Shown in pieces: positions 6,132-13,358 of a stretch of 13,966 nt of DNA; positions within the stretch are counted from its first letter, which is position 1, and the number at the start of each line of letters is the position of its first letter. Made by a program: the position numbers and the translations under genes. The notes beneath the pieces are model-generated. The model did no database searches. It had not been told where the DNA came from and saw only the letters and a program-made list of their open reading frames with translations. This DNA is from an uncultured Bacteroides sp. GTDB lineage: Bacteria; Bacteroidota; Bacteroidia; Bacteroidales; Bacteroidaceae. Where the stretch lies: the NCBI GenBank assembly GCA_947071285.1, contig CAMTFK010000108.1, positions 1 through 13,966 on the forward strand, written 5' to 3'.

Positions 6132-7490
6132 ATGAAATACCAAGTTGCCATTATCGGCGGAGGTCCTGCGGGATACACTGCTGCCGAAGTTGCCGGAAAA
6201 TCCGGACTGAGTGTAGTCTTGTTTGAAAAACAAAGTTTAGGTGGAGTTTGTCTCAATGAAGGCTGCATCCCTACCAAGACTTTATTGTATTCGGCAAAAA
6301 CGTATGATGCCGCGCGTCATGCTTCCAAATATGCGGTCAATGTTTCCGAAGTTTCATTTGACTTGCCTAAGATTATTGCCCGCAAACAGAAAGTAGTGCG
6401 TAAGCTGGTGCTGGGCGTAAAGGGTAAACTGACCGCCCACGGAGTGAACATCATGCAAGGCGAGGCTACCGTTATCGACAAGAATACCGTGCTGTGTGGT
6501 GGCGAAACTTACGAATGTGAGAACCTGATTCTTTGCACCGGTTCGGAAACTTTCATCCCTCCTATTCCCGGAGTAGATACTGTGCCTTTCTGGACTCACC
6601 GCGATGCGCTGGATAATAAAGAACTTCCCGCATCCCTTGCCATCATCGGTGGCGGGGTTATCGGTATAGAGTTTGCCTCCTTCTTCAATAGCCTGGGAGT
6701 GCAGGTCACTGTCATCGAGATGCTCGATGAAATCCTGGGAGGTATGGATAAAGAACTTTCCGCCCTGCTGCGTGCAGAGTATGCCAAGCGGGGAATTAAG
6801 TTTATGCTGAGTACGAAAGTGGTGTCTCTTGCCGAGGCTTCTTCCGAAGACGGACAAGCCCAAGTGCAGATTAATTATGAGAATGCCGAAGGAGCCGGTG
6901 CTGTGCTTGCCGATAAATTATTGATGAGTGTAGGCCGTCGTCCGGTAACAAAAGGCTTCGGACTTGAAAATCTGGATTTGCGGAAGACGGAAAGGGGAAG
7001 TATTTGCGTGAACGAACGAATGCAGTCCTCCATCCCGGGGGTATACGTATGTGGCGACCTGACGGGCTTCTCCTTGCTGGCCCATACAGCCGTGCGTGAG
7101 GCGGAAGTAGCCGTACATACCATTCTTGGAAAGGAAGATGCCATGAGTTATTGGGCTATTCCCGGAGTGGTGTATACCAATCCTGAGATAGCAGGAGTAG
7201 GGCAGACGGAGGAAGCTTTGCAGCTAAAGGGTATCAATTACCGCATAGTGAAGCTGCCTATGGCTTATTCCGGTCGTTTTGTTGCTGAGAATGAAGGCGT
7301 GAACGGGGTTTGCAAACTTCTGATATCGGATGATGAAACCATATTGGGCGCGCATGTATTGGGCAATCCGGCTTCCGAAATCATCACCCTGGCAGGCATG
7401 GCTATCGAACTGAAACTGCCTACTACGGAATGGAAGAAAATCATCTTCCCTCATCCTACGGTTTCTGAAATCTTTAAAGAGGCGTTATAA
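6132..7490 (+). CDS. lpdA: Dihydrolipoamide dehydrogenase (E3)
   Basis: This 452-residue flavoprotein is full length for the family. It reoxidises dihydrolipoyl groups with NAD+ for 2-oxoacid dehydrogenase complexes or the glycine cleavage system in the cytoplasm. The FAD-binding GGGPAG is at residues 9-14, the redox-active disulfide is in GGVCLNEGCIPTK (C40 and C45), the NAD-binding GGGVIGIEFA follows near residue 173, and a second FAD motif ends in VCGDLTG. The C-terminal HPTVSE provides the catalytic His-Glu pair (H441, E446). Every expected catalytic residue is present. No E1, E2, lipoyl carrier or glycine cleavage gene is in the window, so its partners must be encoded elsewhere. It sits in a plus-strand run with the PH-like gene before it and the DUF2007 gene 40 bp after it. 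Confidence 0.95.
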   Translation: MKYQVAIIGGGPAGYTAAEVAGKSGLSVVLFEKQSLGGVCLNEGCIPTKTLLYSAKTYDAARHASKYAVNVSEVSFDLPKIIARKQKVVRKLVLGVKGKLTAHGVNIMQGEATVIDKNTVLCGGETYECENLILCTGSETFIPPIPGVDTVPFWTHRDALDNKELPASLAIIGGGVIGIEFASFFNSLGVQVTVIEMLDEILGGMDKELSALLRAEYAKRGIKFMLSTKVVSLAEASSEDGQAQVQINYENAEGAGAVLADKLLMSVGRRPVTKGFGLENLDLRKTERGSICVNERMQSSIPGVYVCGDLTGFSLLAHTAVREAEVAVHTILGKEDAMSYWAIPGVVYTNPEIAGVGQTEEALQLKGINYRIVKLPMAYSGRFVAENEGVNGVCKLLISDDETILGAHVLGNPASEIITLAGMAIELKLPTTEWKKIIFPHPTVSEIFKEAL

Positions 7491-7530
7491 ATGCAGTTAA
7501 CTTGTTCCCTTGTCAACTTAAATAATAGAA

Positions 7531-7959
7531 ATGATGAAAACTGTAAAACTAATGACTTGCAATGATGCCGCCCAAGCGCATATCATTCAGGGAGCATTGG
7601 AGAATGAAGGCATCTCTTCCCTTCTTCATAACGAGAATATGTCTACATTGCTGCGAGGGTATATCAATAATATCGCAGGAGTCGATATTCTGGTTGATGA
7701 AGCAGATTATGAAGCCGCCATCCGGTTGTTGGAACAGAATGAGATGATACCGGAACAATTGAAATATTGTCCTTTCTGTGGCTCGTCCGATATTAAGTTC
7801 GTGTTGAAGAAGGAACATCGCGTAAGGGCTGTTATGTCGGCCATTGCTTCTATGCTGGCGGCTGCTCCTCCGGGAAACAACCATTGGGAATATGTCTGCC
7901 GTGCATGTGGAGGCAAGTTTGAAAAGCCGGTTGCAAAAGCTCATCCGGCAGAAGTTTGA
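7531..7959 (+). CDS. DUF2007 domain plus zinc-ribbon protein
   Basis: This 142-residue cytoplasmic protein has an N-terminal DUF2007-like domain (residues 1-75: VKLMTCNDAAQAHIIQGALE, then GVDILVDEADYEAAIRLL). That small ferredoxin-like fold resembles a PII-type signal domain and has no assigned function. Two CxxC pairs follow (CPFC at 80-83, CRAC at 123-126), forming a zinc ribbon interrupted by a hydrophobic stretch (about 98-113) that may pack against a membrane or partner. The start is ATGATG at 7531; the second ATG is equally possible. It sits between lpdA and the PBP4 gene with short gaps, consistent with cotranscription. The role is unknown. Confidence 0.8.
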   Translation: MMKTVKLMTCNDAAQAHIIQGALENEGISSLLHNENMSTLLRGYINNIAGVDILVDEADYEAAIRLLEQNEMIPEQLKYCPFCGSSDIKFVLKKEHRVRAVMSAIASMLAAAPPGNNHWEYVCRACGGKFEKPVAKAHPAEV

Positions 7960-7976
7960 AAAGTATTCATAACAAA

Positions 7977-9404
7977 ATGAACATGAAGAAATATCTTTTG
8001 CCGCTTGCTCTTTCCCTCTTGTTTGTCCCTGCAACATTGTGGGGACAAAATGTGAATGTTAAGAGCCTCTCTTCCCGTCTGGATACCCTGATTAAGTATA
8101 AACTTCCCGCCGGCTCCAATGTCGGCATATCCATATACGACCTGACTGAGGGAAAGTCCTTATACACCTATCAGTCGGATAAACTCTCCCGTCCGGCTTC
8201 TACCATGAAGCTGTTGACTACCATCACCGCCCTTGCCCGTCCCGAGGCGGATGAGCCTTTCAAGACAGAAGTGTGGTACCAGGGAGTGATTGAGCGGGAT
8301 ACGTTGAAGGGAGACCTGTATGTTGTCGGTGGTTATGACCCTGAGTTTGATGATGAGGCTTTGGATTCGCTGGTAAACAGGGTGAGCCGTTTTCCTTTCT
8401 CTGTGATAGCGGGTAATGTATATGGCGATGTCTCTATGAAGGACTCCATTTACTGGGGCAGTGGCTGGGCATGGGATGATACTCCGGCTTCCTACCAGCC
8501 CTATCTTTCGCCGTTAATGCTGAATAAAGGTCTGGTTACTGTAACTGCATCTCCGGGTGTAAAAGGCGATACGGCAAATATAGAATGTATTCCTGTTTCT
8601 TCTTATTATACCGTAACGAATGAAACGAAATCCCGTACTCCTTCTGCCGGACGTTTCGGTGTTTCCCGCGATTGGTTGCAGAATGGTAACAATGTAGTTG
8701 TCAAAGGAAATGTGGAAAGTAAGCGGACGGGTACAGTTAATATCTATTCTTCACAGGATTTCTTTATGCATACTTTCCTTGAGCGTTTGCAAGCGAAAGG
8801 TGTCCAATGCCCTGCGGAGTATGCTTTTAATGAATTGCAAAAAGATAGTGTTTCTGTGCGAATGGCTCTGTTTGAAACCCCCATTCAGGACGTTGTCAAT
8901 GAGATTATGAAAGAAAGTGATAACCTGAATGCTCAGGCCTTACTTTGCCGTTTGGGTGCACAAGCCACCGGTAAGAAGCGTATTTCTGATGAAGACGGGC
9001 TTGTCGCTATCCGTAAACAGATAAAGGCTTTGGGGGAAGATGCGGATTATTATAAACTGGCTGACGGCTGCGGACTCTCCAACTATAACTATATCTCTCC
9101 CGATTTGCTGGTTTCCTTCCTCCGGTTTGCCTACTCGCGCACGGATGTTTTTCAAAAGCTTTATAAGGCTTTGCCCATCGGTGGTGTGGATGGCACACTG
9201 AAATACCGGATGAAGCCCGGAACCCTCTCTTATAAGAATGTACATGCCAAGACAGGCTCTTTCACGGCGATTAACTGTTTGGCTGGTTATCTGCGTGCGG
9301 CAAACGGACATGAGGTTGCTTTTGCCATTATGAATCAGAATGTACTTTCAGGAGCTAAGGCACGTGCCTTTCAGGATGCGGTGTGCGATGAAGTAATTAA
9401 GTGA
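7977..9404 (+). CDS. dacB: D-alanyl-D-alanine carboxypeptidase/endopeptidase, PBP4 (peptidase S13)
   Basis: From the ATG at 7977 this is a 475-residue exported protein with a signal peptide (MNMKKYLLPLALSLLFVPAT, cleavage near WGQ). It is a class C low-molecular-weight penicillin-binding protein that trims or cleaves peptidoglycan cross-links in the periplasm. The SxxK motif is STMK (S75 nucleophile, K78), the second motif lies in DGCGLSNYN, and the third is KTGS in HAKTGSFTAINCLAGYL. The family usually has DGSGLS; here the third residue is cysteine. The reading frame is also open from a TTG at 7956 that would overlap the previous stop codon, but the normal signal peptide starts at 7977 or 7983. 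The stop codon ends on the first base of the inverted repeat at 9404. Confidence 0.9.
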   Translation: MNMKKYLLPLALSLLFVPATLWGQNVNVKSLSSRLDTLIKYKLPAGSNVGISIYDLTEGKSLYTYQSDKLSRPASTMKLLTTITALARPEADEPFKTEVWYQGVIERDTLKGDLYVVGGYDPEFDDEALDSLVNRVSRFPFSVIAGNVYGDVSMKDSIYWGSGWAWDDTPASYQPYLSPLMLNKGLVTVTASPGVKGDTANIECIPVSSYYTVTNETKSRTPSAGRFGVSRDWLQNGNNVVVKGNVESKRTGTVNIYSSQDFFMHTFLERLQAKGVQCPAEYAFNELQKDSVSVRMALFETPIQDVVNEIMKESDNLNAQALLCRLGAQATGKKRISDEDGLVAIRKQIKALGEDADYYKLADGCGLSNYNYISPDLLVSFLRFAYSRTDVFQKLYKALPIGGVDGTLKYRMKPGTLSYKNVHAKTGSFTAINCLAGYLRAANGHEVAFAIMNQNVLSGAKARAFQDAVCDEVIK

Positions 9405-9521
9405 CGAGCTATAAGAAACGAGCTACGAGTGGCTGCGCTGTAATATTGCAAACCTCTCGTAGCTCGTTTCTTATAGCTCGTACTAATCTATACTTGTAGC
9501 TCGTAGCTTGTCACTCGTAGC
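9404..9521 (+). repeat. Heptamer-arm element, copy 3, filling a convergent gap
   Basis: Positions 9404-9429 and 9456-9481 are a perfect 26-bp inverted repeat around a 26-nt loop. The loop begins TGGCTGCGCTGT and contains TGCAAA, the same core as the copy at 2911-2989 in the opposite orientation. A further array of 7-bp units (TTGTAGC, TCGTAGC, TTGTCAC, TCGTAGC) runs from 9494 to 9521. The whole gap between the dacB stop (ending 9404) and the CoA-transferase stop (9524-9522, minus) is repeat sequence. The hairpin could end transcription from both sides, although no T-run follows it. Confidence 0.85.
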
Positions 9522-11018
9522 TTACTTATACTGTGCCCAGTCTATATTCTTCATATCCCCGCTTTTCGCCAGTTCGGCATGCATTCCTAATGCAGCACGG
9601 AGGGCGTGTGGAGTTTGAGCCTTACCGTCAGTCATTTTCAGGTAATCCCACAAGAGATTTTTATAGTCGGGATGTGCACAGTTCTCAATGATGGCTTGTG
9701 CACGCTGTTTCGGGCTTTTGCCACGTAAGTCGGCAACACCTTGTTCAGTGATGATGATGTTAACATCATGCTCACTGTGGTCTGCGTGTGACACCATCGG
9801 AACGATAGCGCTGATTTTGCCTTCTTTGGCAACAGACGGACACGTAAAGATGGAAATATAAGCATTACGCGTGAAGTCGCCCGAACCGCCGATACCGTTC
9901 ATCATTCTTGTACCGCTGATGTGGGTAGAGTTTACGTTTCCGTAAAGGTCTGCCTCGATAGCCGTATTAATAGAGATGATACCTAAACGGCGAACGATTT
10001 CCGGATTGTTGGAGATTTCCGACGGGCGGAGTACCAATTTATCGCGGAAGAAATCCATATCGTCATAAATGCCTTGCAGACAGTCGTTCGTTACAGTCAG
10101 TGAGCAGGCGCTACCGAACTTCACACGACCGTCGCGAATCAATCCGATAACGGAGTTCTGAATAACTTCCGTGTACATTTCGAATGCCGGAATGGTCTTG
10201 TCACGTCCCAGTGCACCGAGCACAGCGTTGGCAATGTTGCCTACACCCGATTGCAGAGGCAGGAAGGTTGACGGAATAATACCACGCTTCATATCAGCAG
10301 CCAGGAAGTCGGCTACGTTCTGGCCAATCTTGTCGGTCAACGGGTCTGCGTCAGCAAAACCACGTGCTTCGTCCGGCCAGTTTGTTTCTACCACGCCTAC
10401 AATCTTTTTCGGGTCCACCTGGATATAAGGCTGGCCAATGCGGTCGCTCGGCTTGTAGATAGGAATTTCGCGACGGTAAGGCGGGTCGAGTGGTTCGTAT
10501 ACGTCATGCAGTCCCATGGCATTCTTGCTGTGGGCAGCATTCAGTTCCACAATAATCTGGTCGGCAAGGCGGCAAACTGTAGGAGCGATACCACCGGCTG
10601 CGGTCAGATAAATCTTGCCGTCGGGAGTCACTTCGCAAGCTTCAATAATGGCAACGTTCACTTTGCCCATGAAACCATAACGAACTTCCTGTGCCATCTG
10701 AGACAAGTGGATGTCGTTATAAGCGATTTCTCCGCTGTTCACTGCTTTGCGGAAATCGGAATTGGTGGTGTAAGGAGCACGGTAGCGGATAGCTTTGGCG
10801 CGTGAAAGTACGCCGTCGCAAGAGTCACCCGTAGAGGCACCGGTGAAGATACCTACTTGGAAAGGGTTTCCTTTTGCATGTTCCGCTTCTGCAATTTTTG
10901 CTAATTCAGCCGTAACGGCTTTGGCTGTTCCTGCGGGAGTAAATCCGCTCAAGCCGATGTTGTAGCCATGTTTAATCAGGCTTGCAGCTTCCGCTGCCGA
11001 GATGTAATTGAATGCCAT
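9522..11018 (-). CDS. Acetyl/propionyl-CoA:succinate CoA-transferase family enzyme
   Basis: This 498-residue cytoplasmic enzyme belongs to the acetyl-CoA hydrolase/transferase family. Family members move CoA between acetyl- or propionyl-CoA and succinate. In Bacteroides this fits the succinate-propionate fermentation route, where propionyl-CoA gives up its CoA to succinate. The conserved AFEMYTEVIQNSV places the catalytic glutamate at E284. The C-terminal domain has the oxyanion-forming GIGGSGDF (375-382) and ITEQGVADLRGKSP (423-436), both typical. The length matches the succinate CoA-transferase subgroup, so I prefer transferase over hydrolase; the acyl preference cannot be read from sequence. 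It lies 93 bp downstream of the small membrane protein gene and could share its transcript, since I find no good promoter in the gap. Its stop codon directly abuts the heptamer array. Confidence 0.9.
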   Translation of the reverse strand: MAFNYISAAEAASLIKHGYNIGLSGFTPAGTAKAVTAELAKIAEAEHAKGNPFQVGIFTGASTGDSCDGVLSRAKAIRYRAPYTTNSDFRKAVNSGEIAYNDIHLSQMAQEVRYGFMGKVNVAIIEACEVTPDGKIYLTAAGGIAPTVCRLADQIIVELNAAHSKNAMGLHDVYEPLDPPYRREIPIYKPSDRIGQPYIQVDPKKIVGVVETNWPDEARGFADADPLTDKIGQNVADFLAADMKRGIIPSTFLPLQSGVGNIANAVLGALGRDKTIPAFEMYTEVIQNSVIGLIRDGRVKFGSACSLTVTNDCLQGIYDDMDFFRDKLVLRPSEISNNPEIVRRLGIISINTAIEADLYGNVNSTHISGTRMMNGIGGSGDFTRNAYISIFTCPSVAKEGKISAIVPMVSHADHSEHDVNIIITEQGVADLRGKSPKQRAQAIIENCAHPDYKNLLWDYLKMTDGKAQTPHALRAALGMHAELAKSGDMKNIDWAQYK

Positions 11019-11055
11019 AATATATTTAGTTATTTTTCCTGTGTATCAGTTCATA

Positions 11056-11108
11056 AGTTACTGAAGATGTAACTCTCATTTTTTAATTTCTAATTTTCAA
11101 TTCTCAAT
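11056..11108. repeat. Small dyad plus AT-rich 7-bp array
   Basis: AGTTAC (11056-11061) and GTAACT (11069-11074) form a six-base dyad with a 7-nt loop. Directly after it, 7-bp units TCTCATT, TTTTAAT, TTCTAAT, TTTCAAT and TCTCAAT follow; the last four are contiguous at 11081-11108, and the first is at 11074-11080. The array ends 3 bp before the stop codon of the next minus-strand gene (11114-11112). Confidence 0.65.
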
Positions 11109-11111
11109 TTA

Positions 11112-11561
11112 TCAATACTTCCGCTGTAGTATTTCCGACCAGATAATAGCTTTTCGTGCTTCTTCTGCCGAATGAATGGAGTATTCGGAATCGGTTGCGG
11201 GATTTTGTGAAGCAGGTGGAGGGGGAGAAATCTTTTGTTTCGGCGGGGTGGCGGCATGCTGGGGATGTACATCCTCAGAGTCTCTTCCGAAAATATGTTT
11301 CGAAGCAGAGAATTGGTATTCTTTCTTTGCGATGGGTGCCGGTTCAGGTTCCTGTTCGGGTCCTTCGGGAATATAGCCGCCATAAGTCTTACCCCAACCT
11401 TGCGGTATGGGCATTGCGGTGTCGTCCATATCCTCTTCCGGTATAGGCATAGCGGGGCTGTTGTCAGCATTCTTTTTTGCTTCTTTCTTGAATTGCTTGA
11501 CAATTCCGATAACGATTATGCCTGCGATTAACAGAAACTGTAATATGCCATCCATGCTCAT
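11112..11561 (-). CDS. Small single-pass membrane protein, function unknown
   Basis: This 149-residue protein has one N-terminal membrane helix (about residues 5-20, ILQFLLIAGIIVIGIV), then a basic patch (KQFKKEAKK) that should keep the rest in the cytoplasm. A long, low-complexity linker rich in proline and glutamate follows, with two similar short pieces (PAMPIPEED and TAMPIPQGW). The C-terminus is a helix EEARKAIIWSEILQRKY. I recall similar A-R-x-A-x-I-x-S-E-I-x-x-R-K-Y endings in other uncharacterised Bacteroidetes proteins, which suggests a conserved docking tail, but I cannot verify this here. The start could also be the ATG at 11555 (MDGIL). It is followed by the CoA-transferase gene. 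Confidence 0.7.
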   Translation of the reverse strand: MSMDGILQFLLIAGIIVIGIVKQFKKEAKKNADNSPAMPIPEEDMDDTAMPIPQGWGKTYGGYIPEGPEQEPEPAPIAKKEYQFSASKHIFGRDSEDVHPQHAATPPKQKISPPPPASQNPATDSEYSIHSAEEARKAIIWSEILQRKY

Positions 11562-11577
11562 TTAAGTTTTTCACCGC

Positions 11578-11611
11578 CAAAGGTAACTAAATTATCTGAA
11601 TTACAGCCAAT
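11578..11611 (-). promoter_or_regulatory. Probable promoter for the small membrane protein gene
   Basis: On the minus strand, TACCTTTG (11585-11578) matches the -7 consensus exactly. ATTG (11611-11608) is a one-mismatch -33, with a slightly long 22-bp gap. The start site would be near 11571, giving a short leader of about 10-16 nt. Confidence 0.45.
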
Positions 11612-11622
11612 TTTTAGGCATG

Positions 11623-11658
11623 AAAAAAGGGCAGCTTCACAGCTCCCCTTATTTTTTT
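11623..11658. terminator. Orphan bidirectional hairpin with A- and T-tracts
   Basis: GGGCAGCT (11629-11636) pairs with AGCTCCCC (11641-11648) around the loop TCAC, with one C-C mismatch. Six adenines precede it and TTATTTTTTT follows, so it looks like a two-way terminator. No annotated gene reads into it from either side: the genes to its left are leftward and miaB is rightward. It may instead be a leader structure for the short ORF that starts 16 bp downstream. Confidence 0.55.
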
Positions 11659-11674
11659 AACCTAAACCTTAACT

Positions 11675-11779
11675 ATGAAAAAATCTAATGTTTCTTTCAT
11701 TACGCAAATTTGTGAAATAATTCCAACTATGCCAAATATCTCTCTTGAAAATGTTTACTCTCTTAACATTAATTATTAG
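11675..11779 (+). CDS. Possible 34-residue small ORF
   Basis: ATG at 11675 opens 34 codons beginning MKKSNVSFITQICEIIP and ending LNINY, then TAG. It is preceded by AACCTAAACCTTAACT, directly after the orphan hairpin and its T-tract. I recall similar hairpin, AACCTAAACC and ATGAAAAAA arrangements elsewhere in Bacteroides genomes, but cannot check this here. I see no promoter for it, and the AT-rich composition means it may simply be a chance frame. No domain or signal peptide is evident. Confidence 0.25.
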   Translation: MKKSNVSFITQICEIIPTMPNISLENVYSLNINY

Positions 11780-11826
11780 AAACACTTCAAATTCTAACTA
11801 TTGAGTGTTATTTTTCTCCCATTTCG

Positions 11827-11857
11827 TCTGTAAATTAGTGCCGAAGGCGTATCTTTG
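11827..11857 (+). promoter_or_regulatory. Bacteroides-type promoter for miaB
   Basis: TATCTTTG at 11850-11857 matches the -7 consensus TAnnTTTG. TCTG at 11827-11830 is a one-mismatch -33 with 19-bp spacing. Transcription would start near 11864, leaving a leader of roughly 127 nt that contains the hairpin at 11874-11970. Confidence 0.65.
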
Positions 11858-11873
11858 CGGCTGGAATTCTTTC

Positions 11874-11970
11874 ACCACAGATTGCACAGATTAACACAGA
11901 TAATCTTCTCAGGTGAAGAGTTTGCGGAAAACTTAAGAAAAAACCTGTGCTAATCTGTGTAATCTGTGGT
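11874..11970 (+). repeat. Long inverted repeat of CACAGATT units in the miaB leader
   Basis: ACCACAGATTGCACAGATTA followed by ACACAG (11874-11899) pairs with 11945-11970 over 26 bp, with one G-U pair and one mismatch if folded as RNA. Each arm is itself two to three CACAGATTA-like units. A smaller dyad (TCTTC...GAAGA) lies in the 45-nt loop. The structure ends 20 nt before the miaB ATG and fills most of its predicted leader. Similar CACAGATTA-type repeats are, as I recall, scattered in many bacterial genomes. Confidence 0.8.
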
Positions 11971-11990
11971 AAACTAAAAAACAAGAAATT

Positions 11991-13358
11991 ATGGAAAATG
12001 TAACGGGAGCAGACTTTAAATCTGCAACTGCTGATGACAACAAGAAGTTGTTCATTGAAACCTATGGCTGCCAGATGAATGTGGCAGACAGTGAAGTAAT
12101 TGCCTCTGTGATGCAGATGGCGGGATATTCTGCGGCAGACACGCTGGAAGAAGCGGACGCAGTGTTTATGAACACTTGTTCTATTCGCGACAATGCCGAA
12201 CAGAAGATACTGAATCGTTTGGAATTTTTCCACTCACTCAAGAAGAAGAAACGGAATCTGATTGTAGGTGTGTTGGGATGTATGGCCGAACGTGTAAAGG
12301 ATGACCTGATTACCAATCACCATGTCGATCTGGTAGTAGGCCCTGACGCTTATCTCACTCTCCCTGATTTGGTTGCTGCCGTTGAGGCAGGCGAAAAAGC
12401 TATCAATGTGGAGCTTTCCACAACGGAGACTTACCGGGATGTCATCCCTTCGCGTATCTGTGGAAATCACATCTCCGGATTTGTGTCCATTATGCGTGGC
12501 TGTAATAACTTCTGTACGTATTGCATCGTCCCTTATACCCGTGGTCGGGAGCGTAGCCGTGATGTGGAAAGCATCTTGAATGAAGTGTCCGACCTGGTGG
12601 CAAAAGGTTATAAGGAAGTCACACTTTTGGGGCAGAACGTCAACTCCTATCGTTTTGAAAAGCCGGACGGTGAGGTGGTAACTTTTCCTATGTTGCTCCG
12701 CACTGTGGCTGAAGCTGCGCCGGGTGTGCGTGTCCGTTTCACGACTTCGCACCCCAAGGATATGAGCGACGAAACGCTGGAAGTGATTGCGCAGGTTCCC
12801 AATGTGTGCAAGCATATTCATCTACCGGTGCAGAGCGGAAGTTCGCGTATCCTGAAACTGATGAACCGCAAATATACCCGCGAATGGTATCTGGAACGTG
12901 TGGATGCTATTCGTCGCATCATTCCCGATTGCGGTCTGTCCACAGATATTTTCTCCGGTTTCCATTCCGAAACGGAAGAAGACCATCAACTTTCCCTTTC
13001 TCTGATGGAAGCGTGTGGTTATGATTCCGCTTTCATGTTTAAATATTCCGAGCGTCCGGGCACATATGCTTCCAAGCATCTGCCGGATGATGTGCCCGAA
13101 GAGGTGAAGATACGCCGGTTGAATGAGATTATTGCTTTGCAGAATCGTCTTTCTGCAGAATCGAACGCCCGTTGCATTGGCAAGACGTATGAGGTGCTGG
13201 TGGAAGGAGTTTCCAAGCGTTCCCGCGAACAGTTGGTAGGGCGCACGGAGCAGAATCGTGTGGTGGTGTTCGACCGCGGTACACACCGTGTCGGCGATTT
13301 TGTGATGGTGAAGATTACTGAAGCAAGTTCGGCAACGTTGAAGGGGGAAGAAGTCTGA
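11991..13358 (+). CDS. miaB: tRNA-2-methylthio-N6-isopentenyladenosine synthase MiaB
   Basis: This 455-residue radical SAM methylthiotransferase adds a methylthio group to isopentenyl-adenosine at position 37 of tRNAs that read UNN codons. The N-terminal domain holds the three cysteines of the auxiliary iron-sulfur cluster: C27 in ETYGCQMN, C63 in NTCSIRDNAE and C97 in GVLGCMAE. The radical SAM cluster is CNNFCTYC (C171, C175, C178), followed by IVPYTRGRERSR, which is diagnostic for MiaB rather than RimO or MtaB. The C-terminal part (about 385-450, IGKTYEVLVEGVSK onward) is the TRAM RNA-binding domain. The gene is complete and alone, with its own promoter (11827-11857), a structured leader and a terminator at 13475-13510. 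Confidence 0.95.
   Translation: MENVTGADFKSATADDNKKLFIETYGCQMNVADSEVIASVMQMAGYSAADTLEEADAVFMNTCSIRDNAEQKILNRLEFFHSLKKKKRNLIVGVLGCMAERVKDDLITNHHVDLVVGPDAYLTLPDLVAAVEAGEKAINVELSTTETYRDVIPSRICGNHISGFVSIMRGCNNFCTYCIVPYTRGRERSRDVESILNEVSDLVAKGYKEVTLLGQNVNSYRFEKPDGEVVTFPMLLRTVAEAAPGVRVRFTTSHPKDMSDETLEVIAQVPNVCKHIHLPVQSGSSRILKLMNRKYTREWYLERVDAIRRIIPDCGLSTDIFSGFHSETEEDHQLSLSLMEACGYDSAFMFKYSERPGTYASKHLPDDVPEEVKIRRLNEIIALQNRLSAESNARCIGKTYEVLVEGVSKRSREQLVGRTEQNRVVVFDRGTHRVGDFVMVKITEASSATLKGEEV

Noticed and set aside
11090..11503. 137-codon minus-strand ORF overlapping the small membrane protein gene
   Set aside because: It is in a different frame on the same strand, is rich in Arg, Pro and His as off-frame translations often are, and lacks the membrane helix and promoter spacing of the accepted gene.
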